Shown: positions 34,796 to 44,104 of the stretch, piece by piece
Layout of the letters: every line of letters starts with the position of its first letter
How positions within the stretch are numbered: the first letter of the stretch is position 1
Assembly: GCA_021323265.1 (NCBI GenBank)
Contig: JAJTCO010000004.1
Coordinates: forward strand, 1 to 64,000
DNA length: 64,000 nt
Direction: 5' to 3'
DNA from: Pseudoduganella sp.
GTDB taxonomy: Bacteria > Pseudomonadota > Gammaproteobacteria > Burkholderiales > Burkholderiaceae_D
Notes under the pieces: model-generated
Told to the model about the DNA's origin: nothing
The model's input: the letters and a program-made list of their open reading frames with translations, nothing else
Database searches by the model: none
Program-made: the position numbers and the translations under genes

Positions 34796-36645
34796 GCGAC
34801 CCACGCTACGCCATCGGCATCGACCTTGGCACCACCCACAGCGCGTTGTCCTATGTGGAACTGGCCGGCAGCGACGGCGAAAAGACCAAGCACGGCGTGC
34901 TGGGCATCCCCCAGCTGACCGCGCCCGGCACGGTGGAGGAACTGCCGCTGCTGCCAAGCTTCCTCTACCTGCCGCATCCGGACGAGCTGGCGCCGGGCGA
35001 ACTGGCCCTGCCTTGGGCCGGCGCCGACGGCCAGCCGGCCGTGGCGGGCGAGATGGCGCGCAGCCGTGGCGCCACCACGCCCATCCGCCTGGTATCGAGC
35101 GCCAAGAGCTGGCTGTGCCACCCCCGCGTGGACCGCCGCGCCGCCATCCTGCCGCACGACGCGCCGGAGGAAGTGGCGCGCGTGTCGCCGCTGGAAGCCT
35201 CGACCCGCTACCTGCGCCATTTGCGCGCGGCCTGGGACCACGCCCATCCGGAAGCGCCGTTCAATGCGCAGGCGGTGACGGTCACCATCCCGGCCTCGTT
35301 CGACCCGGCCGCGCGCGAGCTGACGGCCGAAGCGGCGCGCGCCGCAGGCTACGACAACGTCACCCTGCTGGAGGAGCCTCAGTCGGCCCTCTACAGCTGG
35401 ATCCAGAACAGCGACGGCCGCTGGCGCAAGCAAGTCAAGCCAGGTGACATCATCCTGGTGGTGGACGTGGGTGGCGGCACCAGCGACTTCTCGCTGATCG
35501 CCATCCTGGAGCGCGACGGCGTACTGGAACCGCACCGCGTGGCCGTGGGCGACCACATCCTGCTGGGCGGCGACAACATGGACCTGGCGCTGGCGCACCT
35601 GGTGGCGCGCAAGCTGGCCGCCAACGGCACCCAGCTCGATGCCTGGCAGATGCGCGCGCTGACCTATGGCTGCCGCGCCGCCAAGGAAGCGCTGCTGGCC
35701 GACGCGCAGGCCGAGACCTGGCCGATCGTGGTGCCCAGCCGCGGCTCGAAGCTGATCGGCGGCTCGATCCGCACCGAACTGACGCGCGCCGAAGTGTCGA
35801 CCTTCATTACCGACGGCTTCTTCCCGAAAGTGGAAGCGTCGGCCCGTCCCGCCGTACGCGCCCGCGCCGGCCTGACCCAGCTTGGCCTGCCGTACGCGCA
35901 GGACGCGGCGATCACGCGCCACCTGGCGGCCTTCCTGGCGCGCCAGGTCGGCGCCACGGCGGAACTGGCAGGCTTTGCCGGCCGCGCCAACGCCGAGCAC
36001 AGCTTCCTGCACCCGAGCGCCGTGCTGTTCAACGGCGGCGTGTTCAAGTCCGAACTGCTGGCCAAGCGTGTGATGGACACTATCAACGACTGGCTCTACA
36101 TGGAAGGCGCGGAACCGGCGCGCATGCTGGGCGGCGCGGACCTCGACCTGGCAGTGGCGCGCGGCGCGGCGTATTACAGCTACGTGCGGCGCGGCAGCGG
36201 CGTGCGCATCCGCGGCGGCACGGCGCGCTCCTACTACGTGGCGATCGAATCGTCGATGCCGGCCATCCCTGGCATGGAGCCGCCGATCCAGGCCCTGTGC
36301 GTGGCGCCGTTCGGCATGGAGGAAGGCAGCGAGCTGGAACTGCCGGGCCAGGAATTCGGCCTGGTGGTGGGCGAGCCGGTGCACTTCCGCTTCTTCGGCT
36401 CCTCCGTGCGGCGCCAGGACCAGATCGGCACCGTGCTCGATTTCTGGGGCCCGGACGAGCTGGTGGAGTTGAACGAGATCCAGGCCACGCTGTCGCCGGA
36501 AGGCCGCGCGGCAGGCGACGTGGTGCAGGTGCGCCTGCACGCCTACGCCAGCGAAGCCGGTACGCTGGAACTGCTGGCGGTGGCGCAGGACGGCCAGCGC
36601 TGGAAGGTTGAGTTCGAGGTGCGCGGCGCCGGCGAAGGCCAATGA
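34792..36645 (+). CDS. Hsp70 family protein, HscC/YegD-like (first of pair)
   Basis: A 617-residue protein starting with GTG. An actin-like ATPase domain shows phosphate-1 GIDLGTTHSALSYV, connect segment TIPASFDPAARELTAEAA, LLEEPQSALYSWI, phosphate-2 VVDVGGGTSDFSLI and adenosine motif ALFNGGVFKSELL (reads AVLFNGGVFKSELL). A long insertion relative to DnaK separates the first two motifs (about 25-130, with the SSAKSWLCHPRVDR segment). The C-terminal part is short, with no DnaK-like lid. The adjacent second Hsp70 has the same insertion, so the two are ancient paralogues and probably partners. Confidence 0.88.
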   Translation: MSDPRYAIGIDLGTTHSALSYVELAGSDGEKTKHGVLGIPQLTAPGTVEELPLLPSFLYLPHPDELAPGELALPWAGADGQPAVAGEMARSRGATTPIRLVSSAKSWLCHPRVDRRAAILPHDAPEEVARVSPLEASTRYLRHLRAAWDHAHPEAPFNAQAVTVTIPASFDPAARELTAEAARAAGYDNVTLLEEPQSALYSWIQNSDGRWRKQVKPGDIILVVDVGGGTSDFSLIAILERDGVLEPHRVAVGDHILLGGDNMDLALAHLVARKLAANGTQLDAWQMRALTYGCRAAKEALLADAQAETWPIVVPSRGSKLIGGSIRTELTRAEVSTFITDGFFPKVEASARPAVRARAGLTQLGLPYAQDAAITRHLAAFLARQVGATAELAGFAGRANAEHSFLHPSAVLFNGGVFKSELLAKRVMDTINDWLYMEGAEPARMLGGADLDLAVARGAAYYSYVRRGSGVRIRGGTARSYYVAIESSMPAIPGMEPPIQALCVAPFGMEEGSELELPGQEFGLVVGEPVHFRFFGSSVRRQDQIGTVLDFWGPDELVELNEIQATLSPEGRAAGDVVQVRLHAYASEAGTLELLAVAQDGQRWKVEFEVRGAGEGQ

Positions 36646-39440
36646 CGCAGTACCTGGTCAGCATCGACCTGGGCACCACCAATTCGGTGCTGGCCTACGC
36701 CGCCCCCGGCGGCGAGGTGGCGCTGTTCGAGATCGAGCAGCTCACCGCGCCGGGCGAAGTGGGCGGCGCCAAGCTGCTGCCCTCGGCCCGCTACCACCCG
36801 GCACAGGGGCAATTCGCGGCGGGCGAGCTGCAGTTGCCCTGGCCGGAACCGGTCCTGCCGGATGCGCCGCCAGGCGCCATCCTGGGCCGACTGGCGCGCG
36901 CGCTGGGCGGGCAGGTGCCGGGGCGCCTGGTTGCCAGCGCCAAAAGCTGGCTGTCGCACACCGGCGTCGACCGCATGGCGCCGATCCTGCCCTGGGGCGC
37001 CGCCGACGACGTGGCGCGCGTGTCGCCGGTGGCGGCCAGCGCAAGCTACCTGGCGCACCTGCGCGCCGCGTGGAACACACGCTTTCCCGCCGCCCCGCTG
37101 GAGCGGCAGCAGATTATCCTGACCGTTCCCGCCTCCTTCGATGAAGGCGCGCGCGCACTGACGCTGGAAGCGGCGCGCATGGCGGGCCTGCCCGCGCTGC
37201 GTCTGCTGGAGGAACCGCAGGCGGCGCTGTACGACTGGCTGTACCGGCACCGCGCCGAACTGGCGCAGGAACTGGCCGGCGCGCGCCTGGTGCTGGTGGC
37301 CGACGTGGGCGGCGGCACCACCGACTTCACCCTGGTCAAGGTGGCGTTGGCGGACGGCGCGCCACAGCTGACGCGCATCGGCGTCGGCAATCACCTGATC
37401 CTGGGCGGCGACAACATGGACCTGGCGCTGGCCCACCTGGCCGAGCAGCGCCTGGGCGGTGAGCAAGCGCAGCGCCTGTCCGCGGCGCGCCTGGCGCAGC
37501 TGACGGAGCGCTGCCGCGCGGCCAAGGAAACCCTGCTGGCGCAGGATGCGCCGCAACAGGTCAGCGTCACCCTGCTGGGCGCCGGTGCCCGTCTGGTCGG
37601 CGCCAGCCGCAGCGCCACGCTGACGCGCGCCGACGTCGAGCGCATCGTGCTGGACGGCTTCTTCCCCCTCAATGAAACGCAGCAGCCAGCCCAGTCCCGG
37701 CGCGGCGGCATCGTCGAATTCGGCCTGCCCTACGCCAGCGACCCGGCGGTCACGCGCCACCTGGCCGGCTTCCTGCGCCAGCATGCCGGCGCCGCACGCG
37801 AGGCGCTTGGCCTGCCCGACGACGGCCGCCTGCCCGTGCCCGATACCCTGCTGCTGAACGGCGGCGTGTTCCGCGCCGCGCAGCTTGCCGAGCGCCTGGC
37901 GGCGACCCTGGCGCTTTGGCGCGGCCAGCCGGTGCGCGTGCTGCGCAACGACGATCCCGACGTGGCCGTGGCGCGCGGTGGCGTCGCCTACGCCCTGGGC
38001 CAGCAAGGCCTGGCTCCGGCCATCGGCGGCGGCTCCGCGCGCAGCTACTGGCTCCTGCTGGACAGCGCCCGCGCGCCGGGCGAGTCGCGGCGCGCCGTCT
38101 GCCTGCTGCCGCGCGGCAGCGCCAGCGGCCAGGAAGTGCGCCTGGCCGGGCGCACCTTCGCCCTGCGCCTGGGACGCCCGGTGCGCTTCCACATTGCCAC
38201 CACGCTGGCCGACCCCGTGCCGCCGCAGGCGGGCGAAGTGGCGGACTTGGCGCCCGACACGCTCACGGCGTTGCCGGCCATCGCCACGGTGCTGCGCGAC
38301 AGCAGCGATGCCGGGGCGCGCAAGGAAATCACCGTGCAGCTGGCCGCCGCGCTGACGGAAGTGGGCACGCTGGAAGTGCATTGCGAGGCGAACGGCCAGC
38401 GCTGGCAGCTGGAGTTCCAGCTGCGCGAGCACGGCGAGGACAGCGCCGAGGCGGCCGACGACAGCGGCGCCGAGGCGGCGCTGCCGGCGCGCCTGCCCGA
38501 CGCGCTGGAAAAGATCGAGCGCATCTTCGGCAGCCGCGCGCAGCAGGTGGACGTCAAGGAAGTGCGCCAGCTGCGCACCCAGCTGGAACACCTGCTGGGC
38601 AGCCGCGAACGCTGGGCGACGCCATTGCTGCGCCGCCTGTTCGACGCCTTGCTGGAGCGCGCCAAGGGCCGGCGCCGCTCGGCCGAACATGAGCGCACCT
38701 GGCTCAACTTGGCCGGCTATTGCCTGCGGCCGGGCTTCGGCCACGCGCTCGACGAATGGCGCATCGCGCAGCTGTGGGCCATGTTCGAGGCCGGCGTGCA
38801 GCACCATCAGGACAGCCAGGTCTGCGCCGAATGGTGGACGCTGTGGCGCCGCGTGTCGGGCGGGCTGGCGCCGGCGGCGCAATTGCGCCTGCTGGACGAT
38901 TTCGCCTTCAACCTGCAGGCCGACGCCAGCGAGCGGGGCCGCCGTCCCGTTACCCTGGTCAACGGCAGCGCAGACGACATGTTGCGCCTGGGCGCATCGC
39001 TGGAGCGCATCCCTGCGGCCTACAAGGCCGAAATCGGCAACTGGATGGTGGGCGAGCTGCCAAAGTCCGGGAGCCTGGCCGCCACCACCCGCTACCTGTG
39101 GGCGCTGGGCCGGGTCGGCGCCCGCCGTCCCTTCCACGGCAGCGCGCACGAGGTGGCGCCGGTCGAAACGGTCGAACAGTGGCTGCAGGCGCTCATGCAG
39201 CTGGACTGGCGCAAGGTGGAGCCGGCAGGTTTCGCCGCCGCCCACCTGGCGCGCATGACGGGCGACCGCTCGCGCGACATCGGCACGGCGCTGCGCCAGG
39301 AAGTGGTGCGCCGCCTGGAAGCGGCCGGCGCGCCGCCCGGCTGGCCGGCCATGGTGCGCGAGGTGGTGCAGCTGGACCAGACCAGCGAGCAGCGCATGCT
39401 GGGCGAAGCGCTGCCGCCGGGCCTGAAACTCCTCAGCTAG
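36642..39440 (+). CDS. Hsp70 family protein with C-terminal DUF3731 domain (second of pair)
   Basis: A 932-residue protein. The ATPase domain (about 1-440) has [80 protein letters not shown] and LLLNGGVFRAAQL. A beta region follows to about 590. The last 330 residues form the helical DUF3731 module (KIERIFGSRAQQ, RQLRTQLEHLLGSRERW, RRSAEHERTWLNLAGYCLRPGFG, TRYLWALGRVGARRP). It overlaps the first Hsp70 by ATGA and the convergent DTW gene by 8 bp. Function unknown; a dedicated chaperone machine is inferred. Confidence 0.88.
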   Translation: MTQYLVSIDLGTTNSVLAYAAPGGEVALFEIEQLTAPGEVGGAKLLPSARYHPAQGQFAAGELQLPWPEPVLPDAPPGAILGRLARALGGQVPGRLVASAKSWLSHTGVDRMAPILPWGAADDVARVSPVAASASYLAHLRAAWNTRFPAAPLERQQIILTVPASFDEGARALTLEAARMAGLPALRLLEEPQAALYDWLYRHRAELAQELAGARLVLVADVGGGTTDFTLVKVALADGAPQLTRIGVGNHLILGGDNMDLALAHLAEQRLGGEQAQRLSAARLAQLTERCRAAKETLLAQDAPQQVSVTLLGAGARLVGASRSATLTRADVERIVLDGFFPLNETQQPAQSRRGGIVEFGLPYASDPAVTRHLAGFLRQHAGAAREALGLPDDGRLPVPDTLLLNGGVFRAAQLAERLAATLALWRGQPVRVLRNDDPDVAVARGGVAYALGQQGLAPAIGGGSARSYWLLLDSARAPGESRRAVCLLPRGSASGQEVRLAGRTFALRLGRPVRFHIATTLADPVPPQAGEVADLAPDTLTALPAIATVLRDSSDAGARKEITVQLAAALTEVGTLEVHCEANGQRWQLEFQLREHGEDSAEAADDSGAEAALPARLPDALEKIERIFGSRAQQVDVKEVRQLRTQLEHLLGSRERWATPLLRRLFDALLERAKGRRRSAEHERTWLNLAGYCLRPGFGHALDEWRIAQLWAMFEAGVQHHQDSQVCAEWWTLWRRVSGGLAPAAQLRLLDDFAFNLQADASERGRRPVTLVNGSADDMLRLGASLERIPAAYKAEIGNWMVGELPKSGSLAATTRYLWALGRVGARRPFHGSAHEVAPVETVEQWLQALMQLDWRKVEPAGFAAAHLARMTGDRSRDIGTALRQEVVRRLEAAGAPPGWPAMVREVVQLDQTSEQRMLGEALPPGLKLLS

Positions 39441-40056
39441 CGTGGCCGGCGCGCGCTTGCGCCTGTTGCTGCGCGACGAAACCGTCGAAGGCGGCAATCA
39501 CGCGGTCGTAGCGGTGCGCCTCGCCCTCCAGCTGCGCCAGCGCGTAGCAACTCGCTTCCAGCGTCGACAGCTGGTGCGGCGCATGCGCCTTGCGGATCAG
39601 GTAATGCGACGGCGGCGTGTCGCGCAGCGGCAGGCGCGGCAAGGCTTGCAGCAGTGGGTTCAGGTACAACATCTTGCGGCTTTTGCGCCAGGTCGCGTCC
39701 AGCACGACCAGCAGCACCTGGTCCGGCGCCGGCAGCGCCGGACAGGCCGGCGGCGGGGCGATGCCCAGCGAGCGGTCGTCCGGCGTGTCGGGGTAGAGCA
39801 GCACGGGCTGGCGGCCCTGCCCGCCCAGCATGGCGCCCAGGGCTGCCGCATCGAACCGTTCGCCGATTGCGATACGGCTGCCCGGCAGGCACAAATGCAG
39901 CAGCCGCGCGCTGCCCTTGGCGTTGGCCACTTCCAGCGGATGCTGCAGGATCAGTACCTCGGCTTCGCTCGCCACGGGCGCCGCCCAGTGGCAGATGCAG
40001 GTGGCGGCCGGGCGCAGGCAGGTGGCGCACATCGGGCGCCGCGGCATGGTATTCAT
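39433..40056 (-). CDS. tRNA-uridine aminocarboxypropyltransferase, DTW domain (TapT-like)
   Basis: A 207-residue DTW-domain protein expected to place the 3-amino-3-carboxypropyl group on tRNA uridine (acp3U) using SAM. A zinc-type cysteine cluster lies at Cys10, Cys13, Cys20 and Cys22. The DTW-equivalent motif is LDATWRKSRKML at about 119-130, with LILQHPLE near 36 and the terminal TLEASCYALAQLEG. The ATG at 40056 is chosen; a MIRG start four codons upstream (40068) is possible. Confidence 0.88.
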   Translation of the reverse strand: MNTMPRRPMCATCLRPAATCICHWAAPVASEAEVLILQHPLEVANAKGSARLLHLCLPGSRIAIGERFDAAALGAMLGGQGRQPVLLYPDTPDDRSLGIAPPPACPALPAPDQVLLVVLDATWRKSRKMLYLNPLLQALPRLPLRDTPPSHYLIRKAHAPHQLSTLEASCYALAQLEGEAHRYDRVIAAFDGFVAQQQAQARAGHAS

Positions 40057-40081
40057 GCCGCGGATCATACACCAGCCCTCC

Positions 40082-40972
40082 CTAGGCCTGGGACGGCGCG
40101 CCCAAGAGCTCGTCCAGTTGCGCCAGCTGGGCCGGGTCCTTGACCACGGCGCGCAGCCAGGCATGCAGCGGCAGCTCGCCCCAGCTGGCGGCCTTGTCGG
40201 CGAGATAAGCGACGGGACTGTGCGGCTCCGTGCGCCGGAAGAAATCCGCCACCAGGCGCAGCTGGGCCAGCGCATGTTCGCGCGACTGCGGCATGCGCGG
40301 CGCGGCGCCCGGCTCCACGATGGCCAGCGCCGTGGCGCTTCCCCTGCCCGCCTGCACGGCAACGGGGCCGCCAATGCCTGCGGGCGCGTCGATCGCCGCC
40401 AGTTCAAGCGCCCGCGCCACGGCCTCGCGCGCCGCGCCGAACGACGGCCCCTCGGCCCCCAGCCGCGCATCCACAGCCGCCTGCAAGGCTTGCAGCGCCT
40501 GCAGGCAATGCTGGGCGTCCCGCAACGCGGCCGCCGCATCGCCCTGCTGCGGCGAGGCCGCGACCAGGGCCGGCGTGCGTCCCAGAAGCCAGGCCAGGTT
40601 GCCCGAGCGAAGCTCCTGGTCCCCGCCTTCGGGCAGCGGATGGACCTGGTCCCAGTAGCGTTCGCACAGCCCGGCCAGCAGCAAGAAGCCATCGCCCAGC
40701 CCGCGCAGCTGGTGCGTGTGCGCGCGCGCTTCGGCCAGCCATACCGCCAGCCGCAGGTCCTTGCTGCGCGCTCGCAGCAGCTCGCCGCAATGGTTGGCCA
40801 CGGTTGGCCAATCGGCGCTGTGCAGCGGCGTGGCCCACTCGCCCTGGTCCAGCGTGGGGTCGTCATGGCGCCGCGCGGCGGCAATGAGGTCCATGCACGG
40901 GTCGAACGACACGTCGTCGCCGCATGGTTTGCTTTCGCTGACGGGCCGCAGCAGTTCCTCGTTGGTGTACAT
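40082..40972 (-). CDS. tssA: Type VI secretion protein TssA
   Basis: A 296-residue protein with the ImpA N-terminal domain (residues about 5-125, LLRPVSESKPCGDDVSFDP, ARSKDLRLAVWLAEARAH, YWDQVHP). TssA caps and primes the contractile sheath during assembly. It is the last gene of the leftward tss run, 8 bp after tssH. It is a short-type TssA; the C-terminal part (PQSREHALAQLRLVADFFRRTEPHSPVAYLADKAASWGELPLHAWL) is the TssA2-like region often seen with ClpV. Confidence 0.9.
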   Translation of the reverse strand: MYTNEELLRPVSESKPCGDDVSFDPCMDLIAAARRHDDPTLDQGEWATPLHSADWPTVANHCGELLRARSKDLRLAVWLAEARAHTHQLRGLGDGFLLLAGLCERYWDQVHPLPEGGDQELRSGNLAWLLGRTPALVAASPQQGDAAAALRDAQHCLQALQALQAAVDARLGAEGPSFGAAREAVARALELAAIDAPAGIGGPVAVQAGRGSATALAIVEPGAAPRMPQSREHALAQLRLVADFFRRTEPHSPVAYLADKAASWGELPLHAWLRAVVKDPAQLAQLDELLGAPSQA

Positions 40973-40980
40973 GTCTCCTC

Positions 40981-43584
40981 CTATTTCGTGATGATGCGGA
41001 ACTGTCCCTGGCGCGTCACGCCTGCCTTGACCTTGCCCACGGGCGCTCCTTCCGCCATGCGCGCCAGCAGCACGTCGGCAACGGCCGGCAGCAGGGCGCC
41101 GTGCAGGATGTTGTCGATATTGCGCGCGCCGGAATCGGTCTCGGTGCAGCGCGCCAGCACGGCCTGCACCAGCGCGTCGTCCCAGCAGAACTCCGCGTGG
41201 TGGTTTTCACTCACGCGCTGGGCGATGCGGCCAAGCTTGAGGGCGATCACCTGGGCCAGCGCCTCGTCGGAAATCGGGTAATACGGCACCACCTGCAGGC
41301 GCCCCAGGAAGGCGGGCTTGAAATGGCGCACCAGCTGCGGGCGCAGCAGCGCGTCCAGTTCCTCGGGCGTCGGCAGCGCGTCCTTGCCGGCATTCAGGCA
41401 GGCCTGCATGATGGCGCCCGAACCGAGGTTGGAGGTCAGGATGATGACCGTGTTGCTGAAGTCGACCATCTGCCCTTCCGCGTCCTCCAGCATGCCCCGA
41501 TCGAACACCTGGAAGAACAGCTCCAGCACGTCGGGATGGGCCTTGTCGGCTTCATCGAGCAGCACGACGCAGTACGGGCAGCGACGCACCGCTTCGGTCA
41601 GCACCCCGCCCGCGCCGTAGCCTACATAGCCGGGGGGCGAGCCCTTCAGGCCTGCCACGCTGTGCGGTTCCTGGTATTCGCTCATGTTGATGGTGACCAG
41701 CTTGCGCTCGCCGCCGTACAGCAGATCGGCCAGCGCCAGTGCAGTTTCGGTCTTGCCGACGCCGGACGGTCCGGTCAGCAGGAACACGCCCTTGGGCTTG
41801 CGCGGGTCGTCCAGCCCGGCGCGCGCCGTGCGCATGCGCTGCACGATGGCGTCCACGGCATGCGCCTGCCCCAGGATGCGCGACTCCAGCGCCGGCTTGA
41901 GCTGCTGCACGGTGCGGATCTCGTCGCGCAGCATGCGGCCGACGGGAATCCCGGTCCAGGCCGACACCACCGCCGCCACCACGTGGCGGTCCACTTCCAG
42001 CGGCACCATCGGCGCCTCGCGCTGGATCTCCTGCAGCTGCTGCTGCGCGCTGGCGGCGGCGCCGGCATCGCCGTCCCGCCGCAGCTGCGCGATGCGCCCG
42101 CACAGCTCGCGTTCGCGCGCATGGCGCGCCGCCAGTTCGGCATGCCAGGCCTCCAGGCTGCCGCGCTCGTCGCGCAGCACCGGCAGCAGGGACGTTGCCG
42201 CGTCGTCCGCAGTGCCGCCCGTGACGCTGGCGGCATCGCGCTCGACCGCGGCGATGCGCGCCGAAAGCCGTTCGATCTGGCAGGCCGCATCCTCCAGCAG
42301 GGCGGGCGCCGCGCACTGTCCCAGCGCGACGCGGGCGCAGGCCGTGTCCAGCACGCCCACCGCCTTGTCCGGCAACTGGCGGCTGTTGATGTAGCGGTGC
42401 GAGAGCCGCACCGCCGCCGTCACGGCGTCGTCGCGCACGCGCACGCAAAAATGCGCCTCCATCAGCGGCACCATGGCGCGCAGCATGGCGGCCGCGGTGT
42501 CCTCGTCCGGCTCCTCGACCTTGACCACCTGGAAGCGGCGCGCCAGCGCGGCATCCTTCTCGAAGTAGCGCTTGTACTCGCTCCAGGTGGTGGCGGCGAT
42601 GGTGCGCAGCTCGCCGCGCGCAAGCGCCGGCTTGAGCAGGTTGGCGGCATCGCCCTGCCCCGCTGCACCGCCGGCGCCGATCATGGCGTGCGCCTCGTCG
42701 ATGAACAGCACCACGGGATGCGGACTGCGGCGCACTTCGTCGATCACGTTCTTCAGGCGCGCCTCGAACTCGCCGCGTACGCTGGCGCCGGCCTGCAGCA
42801 GCGCCAGGTCCAGCGCATGGATCGCGACATTGGCAAGCGGCGGCGGCACTGCACCGGCCGCAATGCGCAGGGCCAGCCCTTCCACCACGGCGGTCTTGCC
42901 GACGCCCGCCTCTCCCGTCAGGATCGGATTGTTCTGGCGGCGGCGCAGCAGGATGTCCATCAGCTGCCGCACCTCGGCGGCGCGGCCGATGACCGGATCG
43001 AGCTTGCCGTCGCGCGCCAGCTGGCACAGGTTGACGGTGTACTGCGCCAGGGCGGAGGCCGGCGCCACGTCCGGCCGGTCGGGCGATGGCGCGGCGGAAC
43101 TTTCCCCTTCCGCCGAACCGGCGACGTACTTGTCGATGCGGTGTTTGAGCCCATCCACGGGGAAGCGCGCGAACAGGCCGGAAATGCGGGCGGCCTGCTG
43201 CGACAGTTCCGATTCCGTCAGCAACGCCAGCAGCAGGTGGCAGCTGCGCACCTTGTCCGGCTGCGGCAGCGCCAGCGAGGCGATCAGCCAGGCATGCTCC
43301 AGCATCAGTTGCAGGCGCCGCGAGAAGACCGGCACGCGCACGTTGGCCACGCGGTTGCCGGCCACTTCGCGCCGCAGGTCCGCCTCCAGCGCAGTCGGGC
43401 TGACGTCGCAGCGCCGCGCAATGGCCAGCAGGTCGCAGCCGGGCTGCTCCAGCAGCGCAAGCAGCAGGTGCTCGACCTCGACTTCGCCGTGTCCCATGCC
43501 GATGGCGATGTTGGCAGCGCGGGTGGCGGCGGCACGGCAAGCGCCGTTCAGTTTTCCGATCAGTGTTTTCAGTTGAATACTCAT
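40981..43584 (-). CDS. tssH: Type VI secretion ATPase TssH (ClpV)
   Basis: An 867-residue AAA+ disaggregase that recycles the contracted TssB/TssC sheath. The Clp N-domain spans about 1-150. The first AAA has GEAGVGKTAVVEG and Walker B LFIDEAHAMIG. A coiled-coil middle domain follows at about 405-540. The second AAA has GPSGVGKTETALALAD, Walker B VVLLDEADKAHPD and ILTSNLGSGAIM. Coupled to tssE by ATGA at its start. Confidence 0.95.
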   Translation of the reverse strand: MSIQLKTLIGKLNGACRAAATRAANIAIGMGHGEVEVEHLLLALLEQPGCDLLAIARRCDVSPTALEADLRREVAGNRVANVRVPVFSRRLQLMLEHAWLIASLALPQPDKVRSCHLLLALLTESELSQQAARISGLFARFPVDGLKHRIDKYVAGSAEGESSAAPSPDRPDVAPASALAQYTVNLCQLARDGKLDPVIGRAAEVRQLMDILLRRRQNNPILTGEAGVGKTAVVEGLALRIAAGAVPPPLANVAIHALDLALLQAGASVRGEFEARLKNVIDEVRRSPHPVVLFIDEAHAMIGAGGAAGQGDAANLLKPALARGELRTIAATTWSEYKRYFEKDAALARRFQVVKVEEPDEDTAAAMLRAMVPLMEAHFCVRVRDDAVTAAVRLSHRYINSRQLPDKAVGVLDTACARVALGQCAAPALLEDAACQIERLSARIAAVERDAASVTGGTADDAATSLLPVLRDERGSLEAWHAELAARHARERELCGRIAQLRRDGDAGAAASAQQQLQEIQREAPMVPLEVDRHVVAAVVSAWTGIPVGRMLRDEIRTVQQLKPALESRILGQAHAVDAIVQRMRTARAGLDDPRKPKGVFLLTGPSGVGKTETALALADLLYGGERKLVTINMSEYQEPHSVAGLKGSPPGYVGYGAGGVLTEAVRRCPYCVVLLDEADKAHPDVLELFFQVFDRGMLEDAEGQMVDFSNTVIILTSNLGSGAIMQACLNAGKDALPTPEELDALLRPQLVRHFKPAFLGRLQVVPYYPISDEALAQVIALKLGRIAQRVSENHHAEFCWDDALVQAVLARCTETDSGARNIDNILHGALLPAVADVLLARMAEGAPVGKVKAGVTRQGQFRIITK

Positions 43585-44039
43585 GCGATGGCTCCGCGCT
43601 TGATGGAATAGTGCAACGACGACGGTTGCAGGGCCACGTTGAAGCTGACTGCTTCCTGCTGGCCGGGCCCCTGCAACACGCCTGCGATGACGATGTCGAT
43701 GCGATTGACGACGCCGGCCGGTTGCGCCAGCGTGACCTGCACGTTGCGCAGGCGCGGCTCATGGCGCTCGATCGCCTGGCGCACGCTGGCGCAGATGCGC
43801 GAGCGGTCCTCGCTGCTGCTGTGCGACAGGCCGGCAAAGTCCGACAGCCCAAAATTCAGCACCGAGCGCGCGCACTCCGGATAGCCTTGCAGCAGCTCCT
43901 GCGACAACGCCGTGCGCGTGTTGAGCAGGACTTCGAGGTCGTGCGCCACGCTGTGCTTCAACTGTTCCTGCGTCAAGAAGCGCCCGCCTGGGTGGTTCCC
44001 CAGCAAGCGGTCGAACAATCCGGGCCGGCAGCCGTCCAT
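43581..44039 (-). CDS. tssE: Type VI baseplate protein TssE (gp25-like)
   Basis: A 152-residue baseplate component homologous to phage T4 gp25. The N-terminal GLFDRLLGNHPGG and the core YPECARSVLNFGLSDFAGL with the later IRQAIERHEPRL-like segment (VRQAIERHEPRLRNVQVTL) identify it. The start at 44039 has a strong GGAGGTG ribosome binding site immediately after the T-run of an upstream terminator, suggesting a lower transcript level than hcp. tssF and tssG, which usually follow, are not present: tssH begins on the tssE stop. Confidence 0.9.
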   Translation of the reverse strand: MDGCRPGLFDRLLGNHPGGRFLTQEQLKHSVAHDLEVLLNTRTALSQELLQGYPECARSVLNFGLSDFAGLSHSSSEDRSRICASVRQAIERHEPRLRNVQVTLAQPAGVVNRIDIVIAGVLQGPGQQEAVSFNVALQPSSLHYSIKRGAIA

Positions 44040-44051
44040 GCCACACCTCCG

Positions 44052-44090
44052 AAAAAAAAAGCGGCTGCAACGCTCGCACGCCGCAGCCGC
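44052..44090 (-). terminator. Strong rho-independent terminator between hcp and tssE
   Basis: Read leftward, a perfect 8-bp stem (GCGGCTGC at 44090-44083 and GCAGCCGC at 44068-44061) with a 14-base loop is followed by nine T residues (44060-44052). It lies 15 bp past the hcp stop and just before the tssE ribosome binding site. It would end most transcripts of tssB-tssC-hcp. Confidence 0.9.
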
Positions 44091-44104
44091 AACTCCCTCC
44101 AACA

